Under the pieces are notes generated by a model. That model was not told where the DNA came from and did no database searches. It saw only the letters and a list, made by a program, of their open reading frames with translations. Positions 17,311 to 26,169 of a stretch of 64,000 bases of DNA are shown piece after piece. Position 1 is the stretch's first letter. The number at the start of each line of letters is the position of its first letter. The DNA lies in the NCBI RefSeq assembly GCF_947489715.1, contig NZ_CANLER010000004.1:186001-250000 (forward strand), written 5' to 3'. The DNA comes from an uncultured Roseovarius sp. (GTDB lineage Bacteria; Pseudomonadota; Alphaproteobacteria; Rhodobacterales; Rhodobacteraceae). The translations under genes were made by a program, and so were the position numbers.

Positions 17311-17413
17311 CGGCCAAATCTTTTTCAGCGTTTCCAACTGATATCAGACCACAAGAGAGTGTTTCTGTCACCTTTTTCAAAGCTGTGCCGACCCGCGGCC
17401 CGCAATTTCCCCC

Positions 17414-17442
17414 AAAAAAAGACCCCGGTCGATGCCGGGGTC
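17414..17442 (-). terminator. Rho-independent terminator of the response regulator gene
   Basis: GACCCCGG (17421-17428) and CCGGGGTC (17435-17442) form a perfect 8-bp stem with a 6-nt loop. On the minus strand the stem is followed by seven T (the A-run 17414-17420), so it ends transcripts coming from the response regulator gene at 17551-18237. Confidence 0.85.
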
Positions 17443-17462
17443 AGTCCAACAGGGAGGTGCAT

Positions 17463-17498
17463 ATGATGACCCGCATATGCAACGGGATGTCGGTCTGA
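17463..17498 (+). other. Possible 11-codon mini ORF with strong ribosome site
   Basis: GGGAGG (17452-17457) stands five bases before ATGATG and a frame of 11 codons (MMTRICNGMSV) that ends with TGA. An inverted repeat, GTCTGATCC (17493-17501) and GGATCAGAC (17517-17525), overlaps its stop codon. Both flanking genes are on the other strand, so it would need its own promoter; none is clear. It could be a leader peptide-like element or chance. Confidence 0.25.
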
Positions 17499-17550
17499 TC
17501 CTAACAGCGGGACAGCGGATCAGACATTGATCTTGGTCAAGGCGCGGGTT

Positions 17551-18237
17551 TCACGCCAACAACCGATATCCACCGGATTCTGTTACCAACAGGCGCGCGT
17601 TAGAGGGATCGGGCTCGATCTTTTGGCGCAGTCGGTAGATATGCGTTTCAAGAGTGTGAGTGGTGACGCCCGCATTATACCCCCAGACCTCGTGCAGCAG
17701 CACGTCGCGCGGCACAACGCCTTCGGTCGAGCGGTAGAGAAACTTGAGAATGTTAGTTTCTTTCTCGGTCAGGCGGACTTTCTTGTCATCCTGCGTTTCA
17801 AGCATCTTCATCGCCGGTTTGAACGTATACGGCCCCAGCTGGAAAACCGCGTCTTCGGATTGCTCATGCTGGCGCAACTGTGCGCGGACACGGGCCAGAA
17901 GGACCGGGAATTTAAACGGTTTGGTGACATAATCATTGGCACCGGCATCCAGTCCAAGGATGGTATCAGCATCGCCATCATGGCCTGTCAGCATCATGAT
18001 GGGGGATTTGACGCCCTGTTTGCGCATCAACCGGCACAATTCGCGCCCATCGGTGTCCGGCAGGCCCACATCCAAGATCACCAGATCATAAATGGCATCC
18101 TTGGCCTTGGTCATCGCCTCGGACCCATTGCTGGCTTCGAAAACGTCAAAATCTTCGGTCATCACCAGCTGTTCGCTGAGTGCCTCGCGCAGATCCTCAT
18201 CATCGTCGACCAGCAGTATCTTTTTAAGTTGTCCCAT
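17551..18237 (-). CDS. OmpR-family response regulator, CenR/OtpR-like
   Basis: A 228-residue two-component regulator: receiver domain (about 6-120) with acidic pocket DDDED, phosphoacceptor Asp56 in LVILDVGLPDTDG, and the VTKPFKFPVLLARV lysine region; then a winged helix DNA-binding domain (about 130-228) with LTEKETNILKFLYRS and THTLETHIYRLRQKIEP. No histidine kinase gene is adjacent, so it is an orphan here. The C-terminal domain is close to what I recall of the conserved alphaproteobacterial envelope regulator CenR/OtpR, but I cannot verify orthology. AGGGA eight bases upstream supports the ATG at 18237; an open frame continues 48 codons further upstream. Confidence 0.9.
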   Translation of the reverse strand: MGQLKKILLVDDDEDLREALSEQLVMTEDFDVFEASNGSEAMTKAKDAIYDLVILDVGLPDTDGRELCRLMRKQGVKSPIMMLTGHDGDADTILGLDAGANDYVTKPFKFPVLLARVRAQLRQHEQSEDAVFQLGPYTFKPAMKMLETQDDKKVRLTEKETNILKFLYRSTEGVVPRDVLLHEVWGYNAGVTTHTLETHIYRLRQKIEPDPSNARLLVTESGGYRLLA

Positions 18238-18399
18238 CGGGCAATCCCTTGCGCTGTTTTCAGGAAGATGCGGTACTAACGGCCACCAAACAAGGTCTGC
18301 TACAGTAAAATCACGGCCACGTGTTGCGGCGCGAGGGAATGTTTCATTCCATTTCAAAAGACTGTAGGTCTGGCGAGACAAATTGGATGAGGGAAAGCC

Positions 18400-19491
18400 A
18401 TGAGCCTGGCACCTGACAACACCGAAATCCTGGCCCGCGCGCGGGCTGACCTGCGCATGGGCGTGCCGATCGTGCTGACGGATGATCAGGGTGCGGCGCT
18501 GGTGCTGGCGGCGGAAACGCTGGACGCTCAGCGTCTGGCAGATGTGCGCGCGTTGGGCAACGACCTAGTGTTGGCCATCACCGCGCGGCGCGCTGAGACG
18601 TTGAAAGCGCGCGCCTATGACGGTGATCTGGCGCGGATAGAGGTGCCGACAGATGCAACCCTGCCTTGGGTATTGGGCGTGGCTGATCCGGCCGACGATC
18701 TGAAAACCCCAATGAAGGGACCGCTGATTTCCGCACGCGACGGATCGGCGGACCTGCACCGCATCGCTCTGAAATTGACCAAGGCCGCGCGTTTGTTGCC
18801 CGCGGCGCTGATGTTGCCCCTGACCGGTGCCGAAGATTTCGTGGCGACCCATGCGCTGACCAGCGTGGATGCCGCCCAAGCCCTGCCGCTTTTGGAGATG
18901 ACAAGCCCATTGCACCCGGTTGTCAGTGCGCGGTTGCCGCTGGAGGTCAGCGAAGCGGGCCGCCTGCATGTTTTCCGGCCCGAGGATGGCGGGGAAGAGC
19001 ATTATGCCATCGAAATCGGCAAGCCTGCACGCGACAAACCGGTCCTGGCGCGACTGCACTCCGCCTGCTTCACCGGGGATCTGATGGGGAGCCTGAAATG
19101 CGATTGCGGTCCGCAGTTGCGCGGCGCATTGGCGCAGATGGGTGCGGCGGGTCAGGGCTTGCTGCTCTATCTCAATCAGGAAGGGCGCGGTATCGGCCTG
19201 GCCAACAAAATGCGCGCTTACAGCCTGCAGGACCAGGGCTTTGACACGGTCGCTGCCAATCACAGGCTGGGGTTCGAGGATGACGAGCGCGATTTTCGCA
19301 TCGGCGCTCATATCCTCAAGACGATGGGCTTCAGTGCGGTGCGGCTTCTGACCAACAACCCCTCAAAGATCGCGATGATGGAGGCCAACGATATTTCCGT
19401 CATCGAAAGGGTACCGCTGCAAGTGGGCGAGAATGCCCATAACCGCGCCTACCTGGCCACCAAGGCCGCGAAATCCGGACACCTTTTGTAA
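18400..19491 (+). CDS. ribA: GTP cyclohydrolase II with N-terminal extension
   Basis: First committed enzyme of riboflavin synthesis: GTP to 2,5-diamino-6-ribosylamino-4-pyrimidinone 5'-phosphate plus formate. The catalytic domain is about residues 180-363, with RLHSACFTGDLMGSLKCDCG carrying the zinc-binding Cys223, Cys234 and Cys236, and YLNQEGRGIGLANKMRAY for GTP. About 175 residues precede it, where E. coli RibA has almost none; this part lacks recognisable RibB catalytic motifs and may be a degenerate remnant of a RibBA fusion. It is divergent from the response regulator gene (162-bp gap) and converges with the ABC gene cluster. Confidence 0.93.
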   Translation: MSLAPDNTEILARARADLRMGVPIVLTDDQGAALVLAAETLDAQRLADVRALGNDLVLAITARRAETLKARAYDGDLARIEVPTDATLPWVLGVADPADDLKTPMKGPLISARDGSADLHRIALKLTKAARLLPAALMLPLTGAEDFVATHALTSVDAAQALPLLEMTSPLHPVVSARLPLEVSEAGRLHVFRPEDGGEEHYAIEIGKPARDKPVLARLHSACFTGDLMGSLKCDCGPQLRGALAQMGAAGQGLLLYLNQEGRGIGLANKMRAYSLQDQGFDTVAANHRLGFEDDERDFRIGAHILKTMGFSAVRLLTNNPSKIAMMEANDISVIERVPLQVGENAHNRAYLATKAAKSGHLL

Positions 19492-19516
19492 GGCGCTTGC
19501 GCCGGGAACATCAGGG

Positions 19517-20212
19517 TCAGACGCCAATATACCGTTCAACGATGCTGTGATCCTGCCGCAGGGTTTCGGCAGGGACGACCGCGCCGCCCTGACCGTTTTC
19601 GATAAACGCAACACGGTCCGCCACGGACAAAACCGCATCCACCCGTTGTTCGACCAGAAGGACAGCCACACCCGTCGCCCGCATCTGCACGATGACCTGG
19701 CGGATGGCCTCGATCATCGACGGCTGCAACCCCTCTGTCGGCTCATCCAACAGCAACACTTTGGGTCGCAGACAAAGGGCGCGGGCGGTCGCTAGCATTT
19801 GCTGTTCGCCACCTGAAAGCGTTTCAGCCCGCTGGCGATACCGTTCGCGCAGCCGCGGAAAAAGCGTCAGAACCTCTTCCAGCGTGTCCTGTCCGCTTTT
19901 CCGCGTACGCAATCCAATTTCAAGGTTTTGCGCCACGCTCAGACCGGTGAACAATCGGCGTCCCTGCGGCACATATCCGATGCCCCGGCGCGGGACCTCA
20001 TGCGGCGGCAGTTGGCCGACATCCTGACCGTCCAATGTGATCTGGCCCGACATCAGCGGCAAAAGGCCCATGATGGTTTTCATCGTCGTGGTCTTGCCGG
20101 CTCCATTGCGGCCCAGCAGGCACAGGATTTCACCGCTTTCAACGGTCAGGCTCAGATCTCGCAAGATCTGCGCCCGGCCATAGCCCGAGTTGATCTTGTC
20201 AAGCTGCAGCAT
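19517..20212 (-). CDS. ABC transporter ATP-binding protein, LivF-like
   Basis: A 231-residue ATPase subunit of a branched-chain amino acid/urea/amide-type (HAAT) importer. Walker A is LLGRNGAGKTTT, the signature is LSGGEQQMLATARAL, Walker B is VLLLDEPTEGLQPS, and EQRVDAVL takes the H-loop place, with Gln-Arg replacing the His. It is the last gene of the livH-livM-livG-livF-like set; its ATG overlaps the livG-like stop by one base. No periplasmic binding-protein gene is in the set. Confidence 0.93.
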   Translation of the reverse strand: MLQLDKINSGYGRAQILRDLSLTVESGEILCLLGRNGAGKTTTMKTIMGLLPLMSGQITLDGQDVGQLPPHEVPRRGIGYVPQGRRLFTGLSVAQNLEIGLRTRKSGQDTLEEVLTLFPRLRERYRQRAETLSGGEQQMLATARALCLRPKVLLLDEPTEGLQPSMIEAIRQVIVQMRATGVAVLLVEQRVDAVLSVADRVAFIENGQGGAVVPAETLRQDHSIVERYIGV

Positions 20213-20919
20213 CAGCCCGTCCCCAAATATGCTGCCTGAACCGACGTTTCGGCGCGGATTTCCTCGGGCGATCCTTCGGCAAGAACTTCGCCAAAATTCA
20301 GCACTGTCACCTGATCGGCGGTTTCCATCACCACATTCATATTGTGCTCGATCAACAGGATTGTTGTCTTTCCCGCCAGGTCACGGACCAGTTTCTTGAA
20401 CCCGGTGATTTCGGCGTCGGTCAAGCCCTGCGTCGGTTCATCAAGGATCAGAAGGCGGGGGCGTTGCACCAGCCCCATCGCGATCTCCAGCAGGCGCTGG
20501 TGGCCATACGCCAAATCGCCCGCCTCGGTATCGATCAAAGATTGCAGACCAACTCGTTCCAGCGCCTCATGCGTGGCCTCAATCACCGCGGCACCTTTCA
20601 GGTGGCGGCGCGCGGCAAGCGCCACGTTCTCTCCTGCGGGCAACCGTTCGAAAACCGAAGTGATCTGAAACGTATAGGCCATACCCCGTCTGATACGTGC
20701 ATGCGCCGGCAGGGCCGTGACATTCGCCGCATCGAAAAAGACCTGCCCGGATGACGGCGCGATGCGTCCGCTGATCATGCTGACAAGCGTGGTTTTGCCC
20801 GCCCCATTCGGTCCGATCAATGCGCGCACCTGCCCGGCGGGAACATCCATCGACACATTGCGCACCGCTTGCAGCCCGTCGAAATGCTTGGATAGCTCAT
20901 GGGTGGACAGCAGGTTCAT
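20212..20919 (-). CDS. ABC transporter ATP-binding protein, LivG-like
   Basis: A 235-residue ATPase of the same HAAT importer. Walker A is LIGPNGAGKTTLVS, followed by the LivG-typical GMAYTFQITSVFERL Q-loop, LAYGHQRLLEIAMGL as an altered signature motif (AYGHQR instead of LSGGQ, common in LivG), Walker B LLILDEPTQGL and LIEHNMNVV. The ATG at 20919 overlaps the stop of the permease gene upstream (ATGA), showing translational coupling. Confidence 0.93.
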   Translation of the reverse strand: MNLLSTHELSKHFDGLQAVRNVSMDVPAGQVRALIGPNGAGKTTLVSMISGRIAPSSGQVFFDAANVTALPAHARIRRGMAYTFQITSVFERLPAGENVALAARRHLKGAAVIEATHEALERVGLQSLIDTEAGDLAYGHQRLLEIAMGLVQRPRLLILDEPTQGLTDAEITGFKKLVRDLAGKTTILLIEHNMNVVMETADQVTVLNFGEVLAEGSPEEIRAETSVQAAYLGTG

Positions 20920-21860
20920 GGCAGCCACCGCCAGATGCGGTTACGCAATTCTCCGACCAGTCCTTGTGGCGCGAAAAGGGTGAGAAGAACCAGCACCACG
21001 CCCGCAATCAGCATATAGGCGCTGGTCAGGCCAGAGCTGAGGTCGATCAGGTAGAACATGAAAAGTGTGCCAATGAACGGCCCCAATATGGTGCCCGCAC
21101 CGCCCAACAGCACCCAAAGCAGCGGAAAGATAGAATATTGCACGCTGGCAAAGCTGGCCCCCGCATAGCCGAAAAGAAGACCATAAGCCGCGCCCGCCGC
21201 CGCCGAGAGGGTGCCCGACACGATCATGGCCACAAGCTTGTGCACAAAGATATCATAGCCCAGCATGCGCACGCGCTCTTCGTTTTCGCGGATGGCGACA
21301 AGGGTTTTGCCAAACGGGTGGCGCACCAGCCAGAGCGAAACCGCAAGACAGGTGGCAAAGAGGATCAGCGCGGCAAAGTAACGGTTCGTAGCGTCTGACA
21401 GGTCGATACCCCAAAGCATGCGCTGCGCCTGCTGAATGACAAACCCCTCGTCCCCACGTGTGTATTCGCCGAAATAAAGTACCGTCAGATAACCCGCCTG
21501 CGCGAACATCAGCGTGACGATCATAAAGGCGACACCCACCGTACGCAGCGCCAGCAGGGCCAGCGCGGCCGATACCACCGCACCGGCGGCGATCCCGGCC
21601 AGCAATGCGGGGGCGACGGACAGGCCAAGATGCTGAATGCCCAGCCCCATGCCATACATGCCCGCCGCGAAAAACAGCGCATGCCCAAGGCTGAGCAACC
21701 CGGTATAGCCAAAAAGGATATTGTAGCCGATAGCGTAGCTGGCCAGCACCATGATCCGTGCCAGGTTGCCGTGGTGATAGGCAGGCAGCACGAATTGCAG
21801 CGCGAAAAGCAGCACCAGTAACCCGCCATGAAGCGCGATGATCTTGGCCTTCGCGCTCAT
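20916..21860 (-). CDS. Branched-chain amino acid-type ABC permease, LivM-like
   Basis: A 314-residue inner-membrane permease with about nine or ten hydrophobic segments. Family features are YNILFGYTGLLSLGHALFFAAGMY near the N-terminus (the GLLSLGHA block), GKTLVAIRENEERVRMLGYD, the cytoplasmic coupling loop that contacts the ATPases, and PLLWVLLGGAGTILGPFIG. It overlaps both neighbours by 4 bp. Together with the LivH-like subunit it forms the membrane channel. Confidence 0.93.
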   Translation of the reverse strand: MSAKAKIIALHGGLLVLLFALQFVLPAYHHGNLARIMVLASYAIGYNILFGYTGLLSLGHALFFAAGMYGMGLGIQHLGLSVAPALLAGIAAGAVVSAALALLALRTVGVAFMIVTLMFAQAGYLTVLYFGEYTRGDEGFVIQQAQRMLWGIDLSDATNRYFAALILFATCLAVSLWLVRHPFGKTLVAIRENEERVRMLGYDIFVHKLVAMIVSGTLSAAAGAAYGLLFGYAGASFASVQYSIFPLLWVLLGGAGTILGPFIGTLFMFYLIDLSSGLTSAYMLIAGVVLVLLTLFAPQGLVGELRNRIWRWLP

Positions 21861-22783
21861 TTGCCGGACGATCCTGTCAACCCGCCGGGCTTGAACACCA
21901 GCACCAAACCCACCAGCAGCGTTGCCAGAATCTTGGCCAGCGTGGGTGAGAAAAAGACCGAGATGATGCCATCCGAAAGACCAATCAGAATGGCCGCCAG
22001 CACCGTCCCCGGCAAGCTGCCAAGCCCGCCGATGATGACCACGATGAAGCTGAGCAACAATGGATCACCCCCCATCAGGTAATGCGCCTGCTGGATGGGC
22101 ACGATCAACACCGCTGCCAGGGCCGCCAGTGCCGCGCCAAGGCCAAATACAAGCGCATAGATACGCTCAACCGGGATGCCGAACGCCAATGCCATTTCGC
22201 GATCCGTCTGCGTGGCACGCATGACCAGCCCGATGCGCGTGCGTTTCATCAGCACCCAGACGCCCAGCAGAACCGTCATTGCCGCGCCGATCACAGCCAG
22301 CTTGTACGAGGTCGTGCCCAGCCCCCAGGGCCAGATCATCTGCCACCCGTTTTCGCCATTCTCGAACCAGGGGATCGCCAGCCGCGTATTGAACGGGGCC
22401 TCAACTGGGCGGGCCTCGGGGCCATAGGTCATCAACGTCAGTTGCTGGATGATATAGAGCAGACCGATGGTGGCGACGATCGTGCGTTCGGGATCGTAAT
22501 CCAGACGTTTGAGGATGGTCATGTCGGCCGCAACGGCAATCGCCCCGACGACCAGCGGTGCCACGACAAGCGCCACGGCAAAGCCAAGGGCAGGATGCCC
22601 GCCCATACTATGGGCGATCCACCAGGCGATGACCGCGCCCAGCATGAAAAACTCACCATGCGCGATGTTGACCACGCGCATCACGCCAAAGACCAGCGAC
22701 AGCCCGACGGCGGTCAACGCCAGTACGGCGGCGGTGACAGCTCCTTCAAGCGAGGCGAGTATCAGATAGGGGCCAAGTTCCAT
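21857..22783 (-). CDS. Branched-chain amino acid-type ABC permease, LivH-like
   Basis: A 308-residue inner-membrane permease of the LivH family. It shows the GLSLVFGVMRVVNIAHGEFFMLGA start block, the RATQTDREMALAFGIPVERIYALVFGLG coupling loop (conserved part MALAFGI) and IGGLGSLPGTVLAAILIG. The ATG at 22783 gives the usual short N-terminus; two further ATGs at 22792 and 22798 are possible and none has a clear ribosome site. It is the first gene of the four-gene ABC set. Substrate could be branched-chain amino acids, amides or urea; no binding protein is present to indicate which. Confidence 0.92.
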   Translation of the reverse strand: MELGPYLILASLEGAVTAAVLALTAVGLSLVFGVMRVVNIAHGEFFMLGAVIAWWIAHSMGGHPALGFAVALVVAPLVVGAIAVAADMTILKRLDYDPERTIVATIGLLYIIQQLTLMTYGPEARPVEAPFNTRLAIPWFENGENGWQMIWPWGLGTTSYKLAVIGAAMTVLLGVWVLMKRTRIGLVMRATQTDREMALAFGIPVERIYALVFGLGAALAALAAVLIVPIQQAHYLMGGDPLLLSFIVVIIGGLGSLPGTVLAAILIGLSDGIISVFFSPTLAKILATLLVGLVLVFKPGGLTGSSGK

Positions 22784-22879
22784 TCTGCACATAGGCATGC
22801 CCCGAGCGTGAACGGGGGGCAAGCCCGTTGCGCCGCTTGGCCGGCATTTTCTTGGTCAACGTGGCCATGGCGCGCGCGC

Positions 22880-24121
22880 TCAGCTCTGCTCGGACGGCTC
22901 GATTGCAATCCGCCGGGCCCAGAACAGCAAAGCGATCAGGGCGATGATACCGATTGCAACATACCAACCCAAAACGCGCTGCAGTTCGGCATAGGCCATC
23001 TGACCGGCATGGGACGTCGACAAGGACGCAAGGTAAAGCGACCCTGCAAAAAGCAACCGCGCGCAGAAACTGCGAAGAGAAAGGTATGTCGCGCGGCTCT
23101 CATCTGCCAACAGGGGCTGTGTTCGTGCCAGGATGAAGGGTTGCGATAGGGAATTCGGCACCATCCGGAAAAACAGAAGCGCGATAGCATAAAGGCTGTT
23201 GGTAATCGCCAGTACGGCGACCAGTGCGACCTGCATGGCAAATGCCAGCGTTAGGATCGCACGCAATCCGATGGCATGGCGCAGGCGCAGTGCGATCATC
23301 GACGTGGCAATCGACAAAAGCATCATCAGCGCCGATGTTGCCCCGCTGACCACCGGCGCCTGCGGGGCAAGGCCCGCACCTTCCAGCGCCTCCAGGATAA
23401 AGGGCTGGCCGAAAACAAAGGGAAGGTGGCTGAAACCATACATCAGCACGCTCAGCACAAAGAGCCAGGTCAACACCGGTTGCGTCAGGGCGGGTCTGAG
23501 AGAGGCTAGTCGCATCCATTCCGACCCCTGCGGCACCCTTTCATCGCGGTGCGGTGGCTCGCGGAACTTTGCCGCAATCACCAGCACACCCAGGCCCGCC
23601 AGGGCACTGGTGACAAAGGGCAGCGTTTCGCTGAAATACGACATCACCCCGCCCAGCACCGCCGAAACCGCCAGCGCAGTGAAGGAAAACCGCCAGGCCC
23701 TGAGTTCCTGCGCCTCGATCTGGTCCTGTTGTTCGCTGGCGGCAAGGGATTCGAACAATAACGCACTATCCGTCCCGGAATTGAACGCGGTGCTGGCACC
23801 CAGGAAAATCTGCGCCAGGGCAAAGACCATAAATGCGTCACCCAGGCTGAGCAGCGACGCGCCGATCAAACCCGCAGCACCCGAGGCGATCAGCGTAAAC
23901 CGTCGTCCGATCCGGTCGGACATATAGCCCGATGGCACCTCCAGCACAGTGGTGCCGATATCGTAGAGCGCATAGAGCAGGATCGCCTCGGACGCCGACA
24001 GCCTGTTCTGGAAGAATAGAAACCAGACCGCCTGCCAGAAAACCAAATTGCGCCCAAACTGGTACCACGGATAGAGACTGACGTTTCTGGCGGCTTTCTC
24101 TTTTGTGGCGTGGCTGGTCAT
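22880..24121 (-). CDS. MFS transporter
   Basis: A 413-residue major facilitator protein with about 12 transmembrane helices. The loop between helices 2 and 3 reads LEVPSGYMSDRIGRR, the standard MFS motif A region. A charged loop (EPPHRDERVPQGSEW) divides the two halves. This group is usually annotated only as MFS permease; substrate and direction are unknown. The gene lies between the BT1-like transporter gene (64 bp upstream) and the ABC set (96 bp downstream), all on the minus strand, possibly one long transcript. Confidence 0.88.
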   Translation of the reverse strand: MTSHATKEKAARNVSLYPWYQFGRNLVFWQAVWFLFFQNRLSASEAILLYALYDIGTTVLEVPSGYMSDRIGRRFTLIASGAAGLIGASLLSLGDAFMVFALAQIFLGASTAFNSGTDSALLFESLAASEQQDQIEAQELRAWRFSFTALAVSAVLGGVMSYFSETLPFVTSALAGLGVLVIAAKFREPPHRDERVPQGSEWMRLASLRPALTQPVLTWLFVLSVLMYGFSHLPFVFGQPFILEALEGAGLAPQAPVVSGATSALMMLLSIATSMIALRLRHAIGLRAILTLAFAMQVALVAVLAITNSLYAIALLFFRMVPNSLSQPFILARTQPLLADESRATYLSLRSFCARLLFAGSLYLASLSTSHAGQMAYAELQRVLGWYVAIGIIALIALLFWARRIAIEPSEQS

Positions 24122-24185
24122 GCTGCGCGTCCCTCATGGGCTTTCGCCCGCTGGGGACCATCAGTGTTGGATTGCGAAAGGCGCG

Positions 24186-25817
24186 TCAATCACTGGTTCG
24201 AAGGGGTGAACGCTGGACGATGTAGATGACGATCAGTGGCAGGCCGACCGTGATCAGCGTGACCGCGATCAGAAGCATCCCCAATTCGCTGTAATCGGCG
24301 GCGGTTAGCACCTTGCCTGTCGTGTTGTCTTTGACTTCGCGGGTGATGATGAAAATCTGGTTGAGATACTTGGTCGAAAGCGCGCTGGCAGAAAGGGCAA
24401 GATTGGTGAATGACGCCATGACCGCAAAGAATGTGGCCTTCAGGTGCCGGGGTGCGCTGCGGGCAATCCAGGCCAGCATCGGGATCACGGCGATCTGCCC
24501 CAGCGGGGATTCGGCCGCCGTATCAATGATGGCGATGAAGCGCGCATCGACAATGCCGCCGGTGACAGTCGACGTCCAGTGATGCATGCCATAATAAAGC
24601 CCGATATTGGGTAGTGTCAGCACGCCCGCGGCAAGGGTCAGCATCACCACCAGCCAGGTGATCGACCGGTTGGACATCGTCGGGCGCAGCACCACCATGC
24701 CCACCAGTGTCAGGACCGAGACGATAAGCGACAGGACAGATAAAAACCGCTGATCAAACTCCAGAATGTCGATCTGAAACCACGTCTGGCCCGGCCCGGG
24801 CAGTGGGACTGCACGAAAGAAAAACAAGATCAATGCCGTGCCTACCAACGCCTTTGCCTGGGCCGGGCTGAGAACCGCGATAAGCTGGCGCATCAACAGC
24901 AGCACAATGGTCATGGAGCCTGCAAAGATGATCTCTTGCCCATAGGGGATATCGGTCAGGCCCACGGTGAGGGTAAGTGCCACGAAACCTGCGCCGCCGA
25001 TGAAATACCAGGGGTTCGGTGTTGTCTCTTCGTCCGGACGGTTGAGCGCGTCGATGTCCTCGGGCGACATGCCCCGCCGCAACAGGACGCGCTGCCGCCG
25101 AAGCCGTTGGGCGCCCGCCAGAACAACGCCCGACACCGAAATCAGCGGGATCGCGAGCGCGATAAGGTAGATGCGTGCGTAAATCGCTGCCTTGTCGGCC
25201 TCGCTCATCCCCTCGATATCCGAGAACATGTAGATGTTGACGGCGGCAACCACGACCGTGCCGCCGATCAGGGCAAAACGGCCCAGTGTCTGCATCGTCG
25301 TGTGCAGCGTTTTTGAGACATCATCCGGAATGGGTGCACCGGTCTCGTTAACCTTGGGCACGGCCTCCACAGACATTGCGTCGGCGACGGCATCCTGGAT
25401 GACCGCGCCGCATGGGGCCAGAATGAACGAGGTGATATACCAGGCACTGATCGGCATCAGCGCCTGCATCATCTGGGTCTGCGCAATCACCAGATACATG
25501 ATGATGACGCTTGCTGCGATCAGGCTGGCACCCAGCCACACAAGCAGCCATTTCCATTTCCAGATGATATCAACCAGATGCCCCAGCGGCATTTTCAACG
25601 CCCAGGGCAGGCCCGCCCAGAATGCCAGCCCGGCCAGGTAGGCAGCAGAAAGATCAAGGTAATCCTTGACGAAAAAAGTGCCGACAATCGTGGTCACGGT
25701 CGACAGCCCATAGGCAAAGTAGATCATCACCGGCGGCAGGAAGGACCAGCGCAACTGCCGGGCCAGATCAAAGATGATCGCGTCGATACCGTTGGAGAGG
25801 CTTCGAAGCAGGGTCAT
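24186..25817 (-). CDS. MFS/BT1 (folate-biopterin)-like membrane transporter
   Basis: A 543-residue polytopic membrane protein with about 12-14 hydrophobic segments and a charged central loop (RLRRQRVLLRRGMSPED). The N-terminal part (MIYFAYGLSTVTTIVGTFFVKDYL, then LPWALKMPLGHLVD) resembles the BT1/folate-biopterin transporter branch of the MFS, in which a short soluble loop follows helix 2. Bacterial homologues have no settled substrate. It starts 10 bp downstream of arsC's stop, so it is likely in the pyrD-arsC transcript. Confidence 0.7.
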   Translation of the reverse strand: MTLLRSLSNGIDAIIFDLARQLRWSFLPPVMIYFAYGLSTVTTIVGTFFVKDYLDLSAAYLAGLAFWAGLPWALKMPLGHLVDIIWKWKWLLVWLGASLIAASVIIMYLVIAQTQMMQALMPISAWYITSFILAPCGAVIQDAVADAMSVEAVPKVNETGAPIPDDVSKTLHTTMQTLGRFALIGGTVVVAAVNIYMFSDIEGMSEADKAAIYARIYLIALAIPLISVSGVVLAGAQRLRRQRVLLRRGMSPEDIDALNRPDEETTPNPWYFIGGAGFVALTLTVGLTDIPYGQEIIFAGSMTIVLLLMRQLIAVLSPAQAKALVGTALILFFFRAVPLPGPGQTWFQIDILEFDQRFLSVLSLIVSVLTLVGMVVLRPTMSNRSITWLVVMLTLAAGVLTLPNIGLYYGMHHWTSTVTGGIVDARFIAIIDTAAESPLGQIAVIPMLAWIARSAPRHLKATFFAVMASFTNLALSASALSTKYLNQIFIITREVKDNTTGKVLTAADYSELGMLLIAVTLITVGLPLIVIYIVQRSPLRTSD

Positions 25818-25827
25818 GCGGCCCGGA

Positions 25828-26169
25828 TCACAGGATATCCAGCACGTTTTCCGGCGGACGTCCCAGGGCGGCGCGATCCCCCTTGAAGACGATCGGGCGC
25901 TCGATCAGCTTCGGGCTTTCGACCATCGCAGCGATCAGGGTTTCGTCGTCGTCGGTCTTGCTGAGACCCAGTTCCTTGAACGCGGCCTCACCGGTGCGGA
26001 TAATGTCGATGGCTTTCAGGCCCAGTGTTCCAAGGGCGGCGCGGATGTCATCGGCGCTTGGCGCATCGGTCAGATAGGTGCGGATCGTAACCTCTTCGCC
26101 GCGCTCTTCCAGCAATGCCAGCGTTTGCCGGGATTTCGAACAGCGGGGGTTGTGCCAGATGGTTGTCAT
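25828..26169 (-). CDS. arsC: Glutaredoxin-type arsenate reductase (ArsC/Spx family)
   Basis: A 113-residue thioredoxin-fold protein. HNPRCSKSR gives the HX3CX3R arsenate-reductase motif with the nucleophile Cys10, and the C-terminal half has [17 protein letters not shown], where ArsC uses arginines to bind arsenate. It would reduce arsenate to arsenite with glutathione and glutaredoxin. No arsB, acr3 or arsR gene is nearby. Instead the ATG overlaps the pyrD stop by 4 bp. A YffB/Spx-like role cannot be excluded, but the motif fits ArsC well. Confidence 0.88.
   Translation of the reverse strand: MTTIWHNPRCSKSRQTLALLEERGEEVTIRTYLTDAPSADDIRAALGTLGLKAIDIIRTGEAAFKELGLSKTDDDETLIAAMVESPKLIERPIVFKGDRAALGRPPENVLDIL

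Noticed and set aside
24186..25817. Gene as a standard MFS with known drug-efflux function
   Set aside because: No efflux motif is clear and the BT1-like N-terminus fits better; only the broad family is given.
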